Part shown: one piece after another, positions 1 through 10,937 of the stretch
How the letters are laid out: each line of letters begins with the position of its first letter
How positions within the stretch are numbered: the stretch's first letter is position 1
Assembly (NCBI GenBank): GCA_015501055.1
Contig: JADNYV010000236.1
Coordinates: 1-54,939 of the forward strand
Length of the DNA stretch: 54,939 bases
Direction of reading: 5' to 3'
Origin: Mucidula mucida
Lineage: Eukaryota > Basidiomycota > Agaricomycetes > Agaricales > Physalacriaceae
The notes under the pieces: generated by a model
Database searches by the model: none
What the model was told of the DNA's origin: nothing
Seen by the model: the letters and a program-made list of their open reading frames with translations, nothing else
Position numbers and translations under genes: made by a program

Positions 1-13
1 GGCGTGTCGGAGG

Positions 14-1043
14 CTAGTTTTCGAACGATGGCTTGCTTGATAAAGGTAGTTCATAATGTGGCGCCCATCTGATTTCGCGGAACTGTCTGGAGAAAAGGAA
101 GGGTGTTCTTTCGTTTGCCCAGCCAGCGCCTCTCAGTTGATATATCAAGCTCAAGCTGTTTGCGGGACAGAACTTAAAAGCGCCCACTCACCGTTGCCGA
201 CCCACTTGTATTGGCCGTATATATGTAATGTACAGTGACGGCCAAAATATAGCGACCGCCTTGATGATTGCCGTTTTGAGCCGGGTAGTGGCCATAGCCA
301 CTCAGATCTTTTTGTGTATGTTGAGTACCATCAATTGAGAGCTCATTTGTACACATGAAGCCATGCAAGCTCTATGAAGAGCACAAGAAAATTGAGATTC
401 AAAAAGGGGGTCAAAAATTAGAAATTGCTGTGGTGATGTAAGAGGAAATCTGAGATCAGAGGCAGAAAGAGCTCGTAAATGCAAGCCTGATGGACCCAAG
501 AATCATGCAAATCCGTTCAGAAATGGGCGCGCTATGTGGCGCGGAAGTTGGCCATTTTGATCAATCTTGATCACTTTTACGGTAAAACCTGTCAAAATGG
601 CCAACTTCTGTGCTGCATAGCGCGCCCATTTCTGAACGGATTTGCATGATTCTTGGGTCCATCAGGCTTGCATTTACGAGCTCTTTCTGCCTCTGATCTC
701 AGATTTCCTCTTACATCACCACAGCAATTTCTAATTTTTGACCCCCTTTTTGAATCTCATTTTCTTGTGCTCTTCATAGAGCTTGCATGGCTTCATGTGT
801 ACAAATGAGCTCTCAATTGATGGTACTCAACATACACAAAAAGATCTGAGTGGCTATGGCCACTACCCGGCTCAAAACGGCAATCATCAAGGCGGTCGCT
901 ATATTTTGGCCGTCACTGTACTCTATAGCATTCGCCATCAGGCGATCCATCAATGGTTGACTCCCGGTATGCTTGAAGGAGACGACGGTGAGAGTCACCT
1001 GAAGCGATGTATCCCGATCTCGGAGGACAAGTTCGAAACTCAG
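14..1043 (-). pseudogene. Unrecognised gene, 3' part, split by a foldback transposon
   Basis: Minus-strand coding sequence is visible on both sides of the transposon at 231-920. The upstream exon piece (921-1043) follows a good acceptor with a CTAAC branch-point-like motif and includes residues SFKHTGSQPLMDRL and ends at ANAIEY. Removing the element plus one TA joins this frame to 192-230 (ITYIRPIQ). A 60-nt GT-AG intron (132-191) then leads to a last exon 14-131 (GAGWANERTPF, ending SKPSFEN, stop at 14-16). The insertion adds 688 bp, which shifts the frame, so the present allele cannot encode the full product. The first exons upstream of 1043 were not resolved. No family was recognised. The coding interpretation is inference from frame continuity across the insertion and plausible splice sites. 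Confidence 0.5.
231..920. mobile_element. Foldback MITE with Tc1/mariner-type ends and TA target duplication
   Basis: Positions 230-560 and 592-921 are inverted copies of each other with only a handful of mismatches and one small indel, around a central spacer of about 31 bp. The ends read TA-CAGTGACGGCC and GGCCGTCACTG-TA: a CAGTG terminus flanked by TA, the hallmark of Tc1/mariner/pogo insertion. The whole 0.69 kb is one long hairpin with no coding capacity; the similar peptides readable on both arms only reflect the symmetry. It lies inside an exon of the minus-strand gene. Confidence 0.88.
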
Positions 1044-1129
1044 CTCATGTTGTCATGTTAGAATTTAGAAAGTGCGAACGAGTCGGTGTATATCAGTGAC
1101 AGGGTGTATTGTAAATGCTAACGCGGAAG

Positions 1130-1760
1130 GTGGAGCCGGGACACCACATGAGTGGAAAGATGCGAGCCGCATTGTCGTATACTATGGTCGCGCGGGGCGC
1201 TGGATCGCCTATTGACTTATCGCAGATGCAGGCCTGCACTTAGTACGACCCAGTCAAGTAAAAAATGCTGGCCAATTCCCCTCATGAACCTAGTTCGAAT
1301 CCAAGGGCAACTACCGACAGATCGAAGTGCCACTGGCTGAGCTTGGATACTACGCGATGTCCGACATCGCCAAGTATGAGTCATCATCAACTTTACCCTG
1401 CGCTGTCTTTCGCAGTTCTCCCAACCTCATCATGTATGATTCGCCGGGACGCGCTGCGACTCAAGATCTCCTCCTATCGTCAAGTTGATGATTGGCTCTC
1501 AATCCTGTGATGCCCTCTCGCGAAAAGATCAGCGACAGCCCTTCATCACTTTCGACGCCACCAATTCTGACATCAAAGGTGCACGTGAAGTGTGACTTCA
1601 GGACTCTGGAAAGCCAGGCTCCGAACACATCCAAATTCCCCATCTTGGATTGTACCAAATCGCGCACACCGAACTTGACCGACAATATTCACGCGGTCGT
1701 TATCGTATGCCTGATAGACCGTTCCTTTGAATGCAGGAGAGTTTGTCGTAAGTTATGAGG
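1130..1760 (+). pseudogene. Possible degenerate coding stretch
   Basis: One plus-strand frame reads protein-like through about 1130-1470 with scattered stops: residues HEWKDASRIVVYYGRAGRW, then NYRQIEVPLAELGYYAMSDI, a possible 42-nt intron (GTATGAGT...CGCAG), then NLIMYDSPGRAATQDLL. A second frame from 1488 continues with RQPFITFDATNSD and PGSEHIQIPHLGLYQIAHTE, broken by one TGA. It could be a decayed gene, or antisense noise from the minus-strand gene next to it. No family recognised. Confidence 0.22.
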
Positions 1761-2547
1761 TAGTTTAGTACTTGCCTTCGCCACATTTCGATCACTCCAC
1801 TTATTATCACGCTTGCCGTCGATGGAACGTGTATTGGATCTATCACAACCTCTCGCGCCTTCATCGACATATCCCTCAATGTCTACTAGCTCTGGCTATG
1901 TAGTCTTTTGTTGAAGCTCGTGTTCTCTTGCTTTCTCTCAAGCTTGTCTACTTCTTTTGGAGCGCCCCTTCTCATTTGGTCTGTTGGCTACCCTGCGCGC
2001 CGGAGTACCTCTCGTTGTCTACAAGCGCTCATTTCATCATCGTCAAACACTTCTTGAGCCGTCCAGTATTTCTATCCGCATCAATGTGCATCAAAATAGA
2101 TCATCTTCAGTTAGTTTACATTGTGAGCTTTACTCCGTCTGATGTATCTAACTAATTTATTCTACTCTTTGAGTAAGTGCACCATACGTTCCAGAAGCCT
2201 AACGTTTTCAGAGATTAAATGGAAAATTTCTAGCATACCCCGCCCTACGAGACGCGAGTTTACTCAGTATATCGGTATCATCGAGTCCGAGTCATCATGC
2301 CGGCACATAAAACCTGGACCTGCATGTAAGTTTTTGCTTCGGCTGCAGAATAGCGCCTCCTCGCTAAAGTGAATCATCATGGCCTGCCAGTGATGTGATC
2401 CTCAATCGCCTCCCATTGTCAAGTTTGACAACGACCTCCTCTATTCACATCAAAATGCCCTCTCGTTTTACATGAGCAAGGACGCAGGCGGGTTTGGAAT
2501 GATAGGTGGATTTCACAGAGGAGCATTCCTGAGGGACGTCCCAGTTA
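1761..2547. other. No supported gene
   Basis: Only short open frames without consistent splice signals. The start and possibly an upstream exon of the gene at 2548 may lie here; a candidate is a short ATG exon near 2300 followed by GTAAGT. Confidence 0.4.
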
Positions 2548-3293
2548 ATGCTATCTTTGCTACAACGAGATGACCAAAAATATGTGAGTTGCACTCTTCT
2601 CCTGCTAGCTATCGTTCCTTAGGCTTACTCGATGTAGCCATGGTTTGTGGAGCCCGCGAGAGCCTACCTCGCGGGCTTGCACAAGTTCGAAGAGGACCTC
2701 GGCATCGCGCGCACAGCGATGCCTGTCTCGGGACCCGCTGCGTCCGAACCGTGGTACATCAACGACGATGCGGGGGGCCATATCATGGAATTTGGTCGCT
2801 ATGCTGGAAGGGCGATTCGCGACATCCCGCTCGAGTACTTGTTGTGGACGAGAGCCGATTTATCTGTGGAATGTGTTACCTCTAACGTGAGTGACCTCTT
2901 CATCAATTGAAGCAACACAACTCACCTGGGAGTAGATGGGGAGGGAACACTTGAGCGCGCTGGATAACTACATCGCCGGCCTCGAGGTCTATATGACCAG
3001 CATCGTCGGCAAAGACAAGCCCTTGCTCACCTTGGTGACTACCAATGAAGACGGTTCAACGATGGAGACGTGCTTCATTGCGCAAGGATATAATGGCAAG
3101 TTTTTTGGTCGCGACGAGATACACACTTGACGCATTTGTAGGTCCTTCCACTCCTACGAACGAGCAAATCTACTTTCGGTACCACCACTTGAAGTACGCC
3201 GGAAAGCCATCGGCGCTAGTCTCTGCCCGTACAAAGACTCTGTTCGCAAAGATTAATGCTTTGAGTGCAAGTCAGATGGCGGCTCATTGTTGA
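2548..3293 (+). CDS. ExoX C-terminal/DUF3820-like small protein
   Basis: Exons 2548-2583, 2638-2886, 2936-3095 and 3142-3293 splice in frame to 198 codons. The central block GRYAGRAIRDIPLEYLLW matches the pattern (F)GK(Y/H)xGxxxxDVPxxYLxW of the DUF3820 / exonuclease X C-terminal family, which in fungi occurs in small uncharacterised proteins. Intron 3 (3096-3141) has a GC donor (ATG|GCAAGT) and AG acceptor; no GT site nearby keeps the frame. The start is uncertain: ATG 2548 is the first in-frame Met, and an upstream exon is possible because a plausible acceptor (CCCAG) lies just before it. Beyond the short motif the function is unknown. Confidence 0.62.
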
Positions 3294-3704
3294 AAATGTA
3301 ACCTTTACCGTTAGTCTTTCTTTTTGTGTATTACTATGCGTGTTTGTGGCGCCCTTCGAATGTAATCACAGGGAGCCCGCGTTTTGGAGCTTGTTCATGA
3401 GCCTTGTTGTATGCCAACCCTTCTTACTGCCCTACGCCACATCTTGAAGACCCACCAGGTGAAGTCAGATAGAAACACGTGTTTTCTTGTTGGAGTTTGT
3501 TGACCACACCATCATTCTTCCCCGGTCCTTATGCCCTATCAAACGCGTGCGCTTAAAGTTATTGACGGCAACCGTTGCTTTGTCCAGGCTCAAGTCTTTC
3601 ACGATCATTAATAAGTCCGCCTAACCGTCTTTGTTCCACTTTCCACTCCTTGAAGCAATGCGCTGCGCCTCTACACGTTCTTTACTCTAACTTTTCCCTC
3701 CTCT
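3294..3704. other. Intergenic; upstream region of BTB gene
   Basis: Pyrimidine-rich, with no supported coding sequence. Presumably carries the 3' UTR of the preceding gene and the promoter of the BTB gene. Confidence 0.4.
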
Positions 3705-4524
3705 ATGGCAGTGGCCGTCAACTCTTCTCTAGCTCCTTCAATTCCTATGCCAGTGCCAGTACCAATCATACGCATGGAGCACGCGAAGAAACATGCAGAG
3801 TACTATCTCGAGGAAGGCGATGTTGTTATACAAGTACGTCCCGCCATACTTCAATATCCATCCACAACAATCCTTATTGATATAATCAAGGTTGAAGAGA
3901 CTCTATTCCGCCTCTCCCTCGCAGCACTACATGCGCGCTCTCCAGTCCTACGAATCATCATGCCGCCGACGTACGACGGACAGAAGAGATTGCAGGGTTT
4001 CAACGACGCATCCCCCTTCCGCCTCCCAGGTGTCTCAGAAGGCGATTTCGTCAAACTTCTATACGTGCTATGTCCATTGTAAGAACCCCACACCAACTCT
4101 CCCGCCGACATGATCGAGCTTCTCTAGACCTACAACGCCTAATCCCCCCTTCTCTACTGTCGACGACTGGCTATCCCTGCTCAAACTCGCGAGCCTTTAC
4201 GAAATCGACGACATTGCGCCCATTGCTTCCAAACACCTGCATGCGCTACATCTTGACCCGGTGCAGAAGATCGTGATTTGGAATACGTACAAGCTCGATC
4301 CATCCCTTCTTGTATCGTCCTACATTATCCTCTGCATGCGAACGAAGCCGTTAACGCTCGCCATGACCATGTCGCTGGGACTGAAAACGTTTACCAAAGT
4401 CGCAGCAGTACGAGACGAATACCATCAACGCACGTACTCGTGTACGTGTCGGCGGGTCACATTCTCAGAGAAGAAGCGAATCGCGGAGGAGTTGGTCAAA
4501 AGGGTATTCTTCACAGCGGCGTAA
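3705..4524 (+). CDS. BTB/POZ domain protein
   Basis: Exons 3705-3833, 3891-4078 and 4128-4524 give 237 aa. The N-terminal part has the basidiomycete BTB pattern HAEYYLEEGDVVIQ - VEETLFRLS - ARSPVLRII (residues about 28-70); the second half (VDDWLSLLKLASLYEIDDI, then a helical tail) is the usual C-terminal extension of this expanded family. BTB domains mediate homo- or heterodimerisation and often link to Cullin-3 ligases; the partner cannot be read from sequence. The neighbour at 4595-5388 is a second BTB gene, tail to tail only 70 bp away, with the same three-exon structure and a middle exon of the same length (188 nt), so the two look like an inverted local duplicate. Confidence 0.85.
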
Positions 4525-4594
4525 AGCAATATGTACATTATTCTTACAGGCTCAAACGCCATCTACAGTAATATACAGATAGTTAGCAGGATAA

Positions 4595-5388
4595 TTATGG
4601 GACATTATTAGAGGACTCACTCGTATTTCGTAAATTGAACACATCGGACACAACGTCCATCACTTCCTCCTGCCCTACATCGTTGGGCAACGGACTCTTC
4701 ATCCCGCTCCTAATACCAGACCGCAGCCGCTCCCTCGCATGGAATATATGGATCGCCGTTGCCATACCCAGCTGGACGGACTCCTCCATCGTCAACATCT
4801 CCTCCCTCTCACAGAGCTTCGCATACAGCGGCAACAACACCGCAGCATCCACGCTCAGACGCTGATAAAGCTCGATGCGGTCGACAAGCTCTATATCAAT
4901 CTTCTCAATCTCCCGGAAGGCAAGCGCTTTGACCTCGGGAAAGTTCCACAGCATCGCGAGGTCGATGATGACAATCCAGTCCTCGAGCGGGGCATCGTAT
5001 AGCGAGAATGTCCTGTGCGGATTGTGGTTATATCACAACGGAGACACAACGGGATGGAGGCTCACGGATTGTAAAACACCCATAGTAACTTCTCAAAGTC
5101 GCTGGCCGACGTATCATCCAGTATATACGCCGTGCCCTCCGACGTGCCTTCGCCTTCTCTCCACGACGCATCCGCCTTCTTCAGCCCGCTGATAAACTCG
5201 GGGTTCTCGCGCAGGAAGAAGAATCGATGGACACGGAAATACACCTCGTCGACCTGTTCGGCCAGACTTAATATACGACGGCAAGCTATCGATCAACGAG
5301 CACGCACCAGAAAGTACATATCACCGCCGGATAGATAGTAATCCTTGGATCGTCTAGTCTGCCGTGAAAACGAGTTCGAGCTGGCCAT
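4595..5388 (-). CDS. BTB/POZ domain protein (paralogue of neighbour)
   Basis: Exons 5308-5388, 5066-5253 and 4595-5012 give 228 aa. The N-terminus reads SKDYYLSGGDMYFL - VDEVYFRVHRFFF, the same YYL-x-GD-x-x-(Y/V) - V-(E/D)-x-x-(L/Y)FR signature as the convergent gene 3705-4524. The C-terminal part (EDWIVIIDLAMLWNFPEVKALAFREIEKI) is the helical extension that follows the BTB fold in these proteins. Intron positions and phases match those of the partner gene and exon 2 is 188 nt in both, supporting duplication. Sequence identity between the two is low outside the motifs, so the event is old. Probable role: protein-protein adaptor; substrate unknown. Confidence 0.83.
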
Positions 5389-5807
5389 AATGGTTGTCAG
5401 TGTAGGAAGGTGCCCGGAGTGGGGAAAGCAGTTTATATAGAGACTGTGCGAAGTGTCACCTGGTGAGAAACTCGGGGACACTCACGCGCTTCGAAAAGGC
5501 GCCCAGATCCATTCGGTTACGTAGATCGCTGCATATTTGGGTGAGAGATAGGAAATCGAGTGCGCTTGAGCGAAAGGGGAGAGAAGGAGAAGAACGGCGA
5601 TGGACAGTTAACCATAATGTAAAAGGTTGGAGCAACGTGTGGGCCTCCGGCGATACCTTCCCTGTACGCTTCGCTTAGCGCCTCATGTAAGTAATGATGG
5701 GCAGGATAAGGTGAGTTGGAAAAGCCTAAGAGAAAGGCAAGTGTCAACCACAGTACAACAAATAGTATACGACGCACGGGATATAGAATTATATCTTGGT
5801 CCCAGAA
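5389..5807. other. Intergenic between BTB gene and PARG gene
   Basis: Promoter side of the minus-strand BTB gene and 3' side of the minus-strand PARG gene. An 86-codon minus-strand frame (5517-5777) begins with a hydrophobic segment, but neither its start context nor its similarity supports it as a gene. Confidence 0.35.
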
Positions 5808-6821
5808 TCAAGTGAGATCTATCATATCACTCTCACTGCTCGTCCCATCCTTCGTCGTACCCAGCTCCTCCTTCCGAGCATCAAATGCGCTCTGGAACTT
5901 ATCAACCGTCCTCTGATCAATAATGGCAAAGACGACGCGATCGAATGAATGCTTAAACCGCGCGTCTGGTACGGCCAGCAAGTCCGCCCAAAGCTTAGCA
6001 ACGAGTCCAACCTTGTTGCGAAACACCCCAGTCCCAAAACTGCCGAGGACAAGGTTCTTGGCGCGAGAACTTTCGCACATGAACAGGATGCGGCCCATCC
6101 TCTCCTTCATCTCCACCTCAATCTGCATTTCCAGCGCCTCCAGGTCCTTCTGCACCTCAGATTCCGACTTGGCCTTATCCTTCTGCTTTTCATAATGATC
6201 CCGAAGTGTACCAGCATTCACGGCCGCGCTTGTGACGATATCGACCTCGATGGGGTCTAACCATGCCCCGTCGTCATCGCGAAATAGGGACACGGACGGC
6301 GAATAGATGATGGCGTGCGAGTAGAAACCTTCCTTGGGATCTTTCTTATGAAAGCCATAGAATTCCTGGCCAGTGTCTGTCAGGAGCGAGGGATATAGAT
6401 TCGAGGAACGAGCGATGCTCTCCTCCTGGGCGCTCGCGCCGCCCAGAAACCCTCCCCCCGGCTTTTTCGCGGAAGCAAAGTTGAGCACGGCGATCTTCCC
6501 AGGGGAGTCCATTGTGGAAAAGTACCGGGCGCCCTTCAGAGTAGTCATTTCTAAGATGGAGATCACGGTGTCGTTGTGAGGAGGGGATGAAGGGGAGCGC
6601 TGCCATGTAGAGAGGAGAGAGTTGGGTGCGTAATATCGTGTAGAACGACAGGACCGTGCGGTACAGTCTTTGAGATCGTGTTTGACGCCATTTAACACGA
6701 AGCAGCCAGTTTCAATGGCCTTGAGCGTGTCATCAGCAATTTCTTTTCGGGATGATCGAGCAGTGCCCTCTTTCTTGTTGCCGTCTTTCTTTATCCAAAA
6801 CGGTTTTGGTTGTGGCGCCAT
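5808..6821 (-). CDS. Microbial-type poly(ADP-ribose) glycohydrolase (PARG, macrodomain; DUF2263)
   Basis: An intronless 337-aa frame. Residues about 112-140 carry the bacterial/fungal PARG signature: LNFASAKKPGGGFLGGASAQEES, that is GGG, seven residues, then QEE, where the second Glu is the catalytic residue in characterised PARGs. Further macrodomain landmarks follow: a VDIVTSAAVNAG strand-loop and a C-terminal LVLGSFGTGVFRN phosphate-binding loop followed by the F-D-R-V-V-F-A-I-I strand. The family (TIGR02452) removes ADP-ribose chains from proteins. The N-terminal 80 residues are basic and include CTARSCRSTRYY. Upstream ATGs are absent and the first Met opens a lysine-rich leader. A missing intron is unusual here, since nearly all neighbours have several. 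Confidence 0.88.
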   Translation of the reverse strand: MAPQPKPFWIKKDGNKKEGTARSSRKEIADDTLKAIETGCFVLNGVKHDLKDCTARSCRSTRYYAPNSLLSTWQRSPSSPPHNDTVISILEMTTLKGARYFSTMDSPGKIAVLNFASAKKPGGGFLGGASAQEESIARSSNLYPSLLTDTGQEFYGFHKKDPKEGFYSHAIIYSPSVSLFRDDDGAWLDPIEVDIVTSAAVNAGTLRDHYEKQKDKAKSESEVQKDLEALEMQIEVEMKERMGRILFMCESSRAKNLVLGSFGTGVFRNKVGLVAKLWADLLAVPDARFKHSFDRVVFAIIDQRTVDKFQSAFDARKEELGTTKDGTSSESDMIDLT

Positions 6822-7467
6822 GAGTTGACGAAGAGCTGAGCGGTGATTAAAGAGGATCCAGAACGACGTGGTGGTTATAAGTCAAACAGGGATGTGACCT
6901 GAGTCACGGTCAATCATCAGATCGCGTCGGTTGCGACCTGTCATGTCAGCGACAGGTCTCCAAAGAGTCACTGTGCGGCGGTGAGTGTTTGGTATGGAAG
7001 AGAGAAAACCGTGCTCGCGTCGATCCACCATGGTACAATACCGTTACACACATCTGTAGACTACTTAGGTGGCTCGGCCCCTCACTGAAGGACTACAGGC
7101 CAACACGTCGCCGTATGCCAGTAAGTATACAAGTTCCAAACGATTACAGGCAGTAGAGTGCGCGACTCATCGATAATATTCGCAATCAAGCTAGATGAGA
7201 CCGCGACCGTTGACTACTCCAGAGAAGAGCATCATTGTCTTGTTTGACGAGGAGGAGAAGACTGATGATATTTGGTGTTTAAACAACACAACCTTTTTGT
7301 CAGTAACATGAAGATTCCTCAGTACGGATCTCTCATCAAATGACCAAAAGATAGGCATTAAAACCCTAGGACCGCACGTCGCACGCAGCATGCAGACAAT
7401 AGTCACAAGACTCGTCAAGGTGCGAGCGAACGCCCTTGGCCACGGTGCACATGATGCCCTGCAGTAT
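6822..7467. other. Intergenic; possible 3' exon of the downstream gene
   Basis: Upstream region of PARG. No firm coding sequence. If the donor GTGAGT at the end of the 7468-7612 exon is used, a short last exon ending near 7330 is possible. Confidence 0.35.
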
Positions 7468-8379
7468 CTACTCACCCGCCTCTCGCAAGTTCCTACTTCG
7501 CTCTGCAAAATCCCACCGATCCATCCCTCCAAAATTGATCTTCATCCCCAAAAATGTCATATTGAACTGAAGCTCGTAGACGTGCGAGACTTGTGCGCGC
7601 CAGCTATCGCCTCTGAAAAAGAAATCAGAAGTATCAAAAACACAAATGGCGCCCTAGTACTCACGTCGCAGTCCCATAGACATCACCCTCTGGATTGACC
7701 AGCCTCAAGCAATGATCGTTATTCGACAGACCATCATAGACCCAGATCGTGATACCCGAGTACACCTCCTGCCACCCCCCACGATCAACAAGCCTATGCG
7801 GCGTCGTGGTCCTTTTCGTTCCAGAAGGCAGCAGCGGCGCCGGACGCACGTCAACGTCATTGAACAACCGCAATGCTCTGAGGTTCGATATACCCTCGAA
7901 CAGCGCGCGTTCCTCAGGTAGGGACGCATCGATGACTTTGATGAGGAGCCCCGGGCCGTCGTCTTCTGAATCTTCCTCTGCATCCGCATCCGCATCGGAA
8001 TTTTCATCAGGCTCCCCCTGCCCCGCATCCCCGCCCTCGGTGGTATTCTCCTTATGCTCCTCCTCTGCCTTTTTCAATTTCTCCAAAAATGAATTCCAAG
8101 CGTCCTCATTGGAGAAATCTGTGCGCAAGACAATGCCAGCTTCCACATCGTCAATGACCTGATCCATTGGATCTTCATCATCTGCGGAAGGATCGTGCTA
8201 GCGTTGAGTTGAGAACATGGTACAAATGAAAGGGAGAGTACTAGCATTACCTGAGCCTCTGATCCTGACGAGGGCTCCGGTTTTGAAGGATTCGAAGCCC
8301 AGAACTGGTCTACAGCCCGTAACAACCACATACGACGTCCCTCAAGCGGATTTTGAACACGAATGTCATCATATCTATG
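7468..8379 (-). CDS. DUF6924-like acidic-linker protein (5' exon unresolved)
   Basis: Exons 8251-8379, 7665-8197 and 7468-7612 read in one frame. Recognisable blocks are GIVLRTDFSNEDAWNSFLEKL, a long Asp/Glu-rich linker (EENSDADADAEEDSEDD), then LIKVIDAS, RALFEGISNLRALRLFND, DRGGWQEVYSGITIWVYD, and in the last exon QFNMTFLGMKINFGG. The opening LRTDFSN(D/E)xAW motif resembles DUF6924 proteins; the assignment is from memory of the pattern and is tentative. The upstream exon is not resolved: ATG candidates lie between 8390 and 8584 without a clear donor. The end is ambiguous between the TAG at 7468 and an intron starting at the GTGAGT there. Function unknown; a soluble protein without signal or membrane segments. 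Confidence 0.6.
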
Positions 8380-8818
8380 CTAGTATATGTCAACAAGACC
8401 CTATTATATCCTTCCAGAAGACGCACGCTGAGAAACCGGGCAAACTCAGATCGCATGGTGAAAGCGAAAAGCAAAAAGAATGTCGGACGCGATCACGTGT
8501 AATCTCGTCATCATTTGGGTAAGAATCCGAATCAACCCTCCAGTCCTTCAACCTCCCTCCCTCCTCCACCCTCGACTGCAACAACCATTATCCCAAACGA
8601 AGTGCGTATACGTCGGATCTCAATAATGCATCGCATGGCCCGGTCGTCCCGTCTCAGGTCACCTGCTACCCCACCCATCACGCGGGGTGGATGGTGGGGA
8701 ACTTTGCCATCAGAGAAGCACATCCGACATCGAGCGTGTGCCTAATTTGATGTTAACGGAAAGGGCTATAAAGAGCTGTGCGATACTGTTTTTCGCACTT
8801 ACGGATACACCACCACCC
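8380..8818. other. Divergent intergenic region
   Basis: Lies between the minus-strand DUF6924-like gene and the plus-strand transporter. It contains promoter sequence for both and possibly the first exon of the former. No other gene seen. Confidence 0.4.
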
Positions 8819-10866
8819 ATGGCGCCACTCCAAGGAATCACCGGTCCTTTTTTTTTTTTCGTTTCTTGGGACTGTGGTTGACAGATGTGCAGGATCCCAG
8901 TTGTCGACTGGCAGATGGGCATTCGCCTTTTCGCTTGTTACGTCGTTGTTCTTCACCTGTAAGCCCGTTATCGATTGCGCCACATCGGAACTTGCAACTC
9001 ACCTTTTCGTTTTTGTCGTTGCAAGGGGGCTTCGCATATGGGGTAAGTCCCTCCATTCCATTCTCGCTTACCCTTATGCCCGTTTAACCACCGCTTACCA
9101 GCTCCTCGACGTCCTTAACGCCCACTTCCAAACCATATTCGGCATCACGAAAACGCAGAGTACCCTTCTCCAGCTGGCCTACTTTGGTGCCTATCTGGTC
9201 TTTGCTCCATTTGCTAGCATATTCGTGAGTGTTTTGAGTTTCCTTATCATAACTCTACTGAGCCTGCCGCAGATGAGAAAGAAGGGCTACAAAGCCGGTA
9301 TCCATTTAGGCTTGACGCTCTACAGTCTTGGTGAGGCGTGGCGGCTCACCATACGAAGTAGCATCGTTTCTCATCTCTGTCAGGCGCGATTTTCTTCTGG
9401 CCATCCGCAAAGTACCAGAAATATGGCGGCTTCGTGGGGTGTACGTTCGTCATCGGTGAGCATCCATTCCATCACATGTCTCGTCTAGTCCTTGATGTTT
9501 GTCATTCAGGTTGTGGTCTCGCATGCTTGGAAGTAGCAGCCAATTCCTACATCACCGTACTGGGCACACCAAAGTATGCTGCTGTCCGCCTGAACTTTAG
9601 TCAAGCCTTCCAGGGTGTCGCCTCTTTCACAGGCCCGTTAATCGCTTCGAGATGGTTTTTCACAGGCGCAAACGCCACCAAGCTGGACACGGTGCAATGG
9701 TTCGTTCGGTCTCCCGATCCCGTGTCGTGACGTCCACTTTTCTGATCCTGTGATGTAGGGTCTATTTGGCTGTAGCTGGCCTCGGGGTGGTTCTCAACGT
9801 CCTGTTCTAGTATGTCCAACATGCCTTTTAGACTATCAAGCTTGTGCTGATGAGTTTAATGATAGCTTCTGCCACTTGCCTGAAATTACGGAAGAGGCAC
9901 TTGCTGAGGAAATTCACGAGGTCGGGATTAACAACGATCAAGAATCGTTCTGGAAGCAGTACCGCTGTCTTTTCGGCTTTGTCGCACAAACCACCTATGT
10001 GTGAGTTCATCTCTAGTCATATCAAGTGCGGGCTCTAATTTGGGCATAGAGGCGCACAAGTCGGAGTAGCCTCTTTCGTTGTCAACTTCCTAGTTGACCA
10101 AGGCGTCGGTATCGATCATCCCAAAGCAAGTAACATGTTCTCGTACTGCCAGATCACCTTCACTGTTGGACGGTAAACTTATCTTTGCACCAAGACCTTG
10201 CTTGATCTTACCTGTTCATTCCAGCTTCGTCGGCGTAGTCATTCTGAAATATGTCGATCCCGCCTTGGTGCTATCGCTATATGCGTTCTGCTGCAGCCTC
10301 TTTTGTTTACTGGTCGCCGAACTCAAAGGATGGGGTGGTGTTGGATGTCTGTATGCGCTATTCTTCTTTGAATCCATCTGCTATCCGGTGCGTATACCTG
10401 TTTTCTTAGCGCGTCTGCACCACTTACATTTCTCACTCATAGTGCATCTTCACCTTGGCCACGAAGAACCTCGGTAGACACACAAAGAAAGGATCAGGTC
10501 TCATCGTTATGGGTGTTGGAGGCGGCGCCTGGTACCCACCCGCTCAAGGTGGTTTAGCCGACAGAGCATACACTCGTCGTTCATACCTCGTACCTCTTTC
10601 CGGATACTTGGTGATGTTGATTTACGCCGTGTGAGTACAGAACCAACCTCTTTTTGCGTATATTAACCATGCGCTTCAGAGGTCTGGTGATCGACCAAGC
10701 CACCAAGGACGGCTTCCGATTCCGCAACGTAGACGAGTTGGTAGAGAAACGTGCACTTGCATCCGAGATGGGGCTGGCCAAACCTATGGATCCAGAAAAA
10801 GCACGGTCATCCTCGCATGAGGATGTGAAGGAGAAATCGAGCTCAGAGTACATTGACGTAGCTTGA
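8819..10866 (+). CDS. FucP-type MFS sugar transporter (L-fucose/glucose/galactose permease family)
   Basis: Thirteen exons (8819-8843, 8893-8958, 9026-9042, 9102-9224, 9273-9330, 9384-9455, 9510-9699, 9759-9809, 9866-10000, 10050-10172, 10225-10387, 10443-10630, 10680-10866) splice in frame to 465 aa. Family blocks: FFTWGFAYG-LLDVLNAHFQ in TM1, STLLQLAYFGAYLV in TM2, RKKGYKAGI loop, CGLACLEVAANSY in TM4-5, RLNFSQAFQG, and QVGVASFVVNF after the central loop. The family imports hexoses by proton symport across the plasma membrane. Exon 3 is only 17 nt, and exon 1 is 25 nt with the first donor GTCCTT weak; the start is therefore somewhat uncertain. The C-terminal 50 residues are a hydrophilic Ser/Lys-rich tail. 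Confidence 0.92.
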
Positions 10867-10937
10867 TGGTGAGAGATTTACGAGACACGCTTTGTGATGA
10901 TTTGGTTTTTTGTGTATTATTATGAAAATGATGAGCC

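Noticed and set aside
174..1061. Two frames on opposite strands (174-368 and 783-1061) with the same N-terminal peptide
   Set aside because: They are the two arms of the foldback element read in mirror image; not a duplicated gene.
5517..5777. 86-codon minus-strand frame with a signal-peptide-like start
   Set aside because: No conserved features, lies between two minus-strand genes in likely UTR/promoter sequence, and its C-terminus is low-complexity Ser/Pro.
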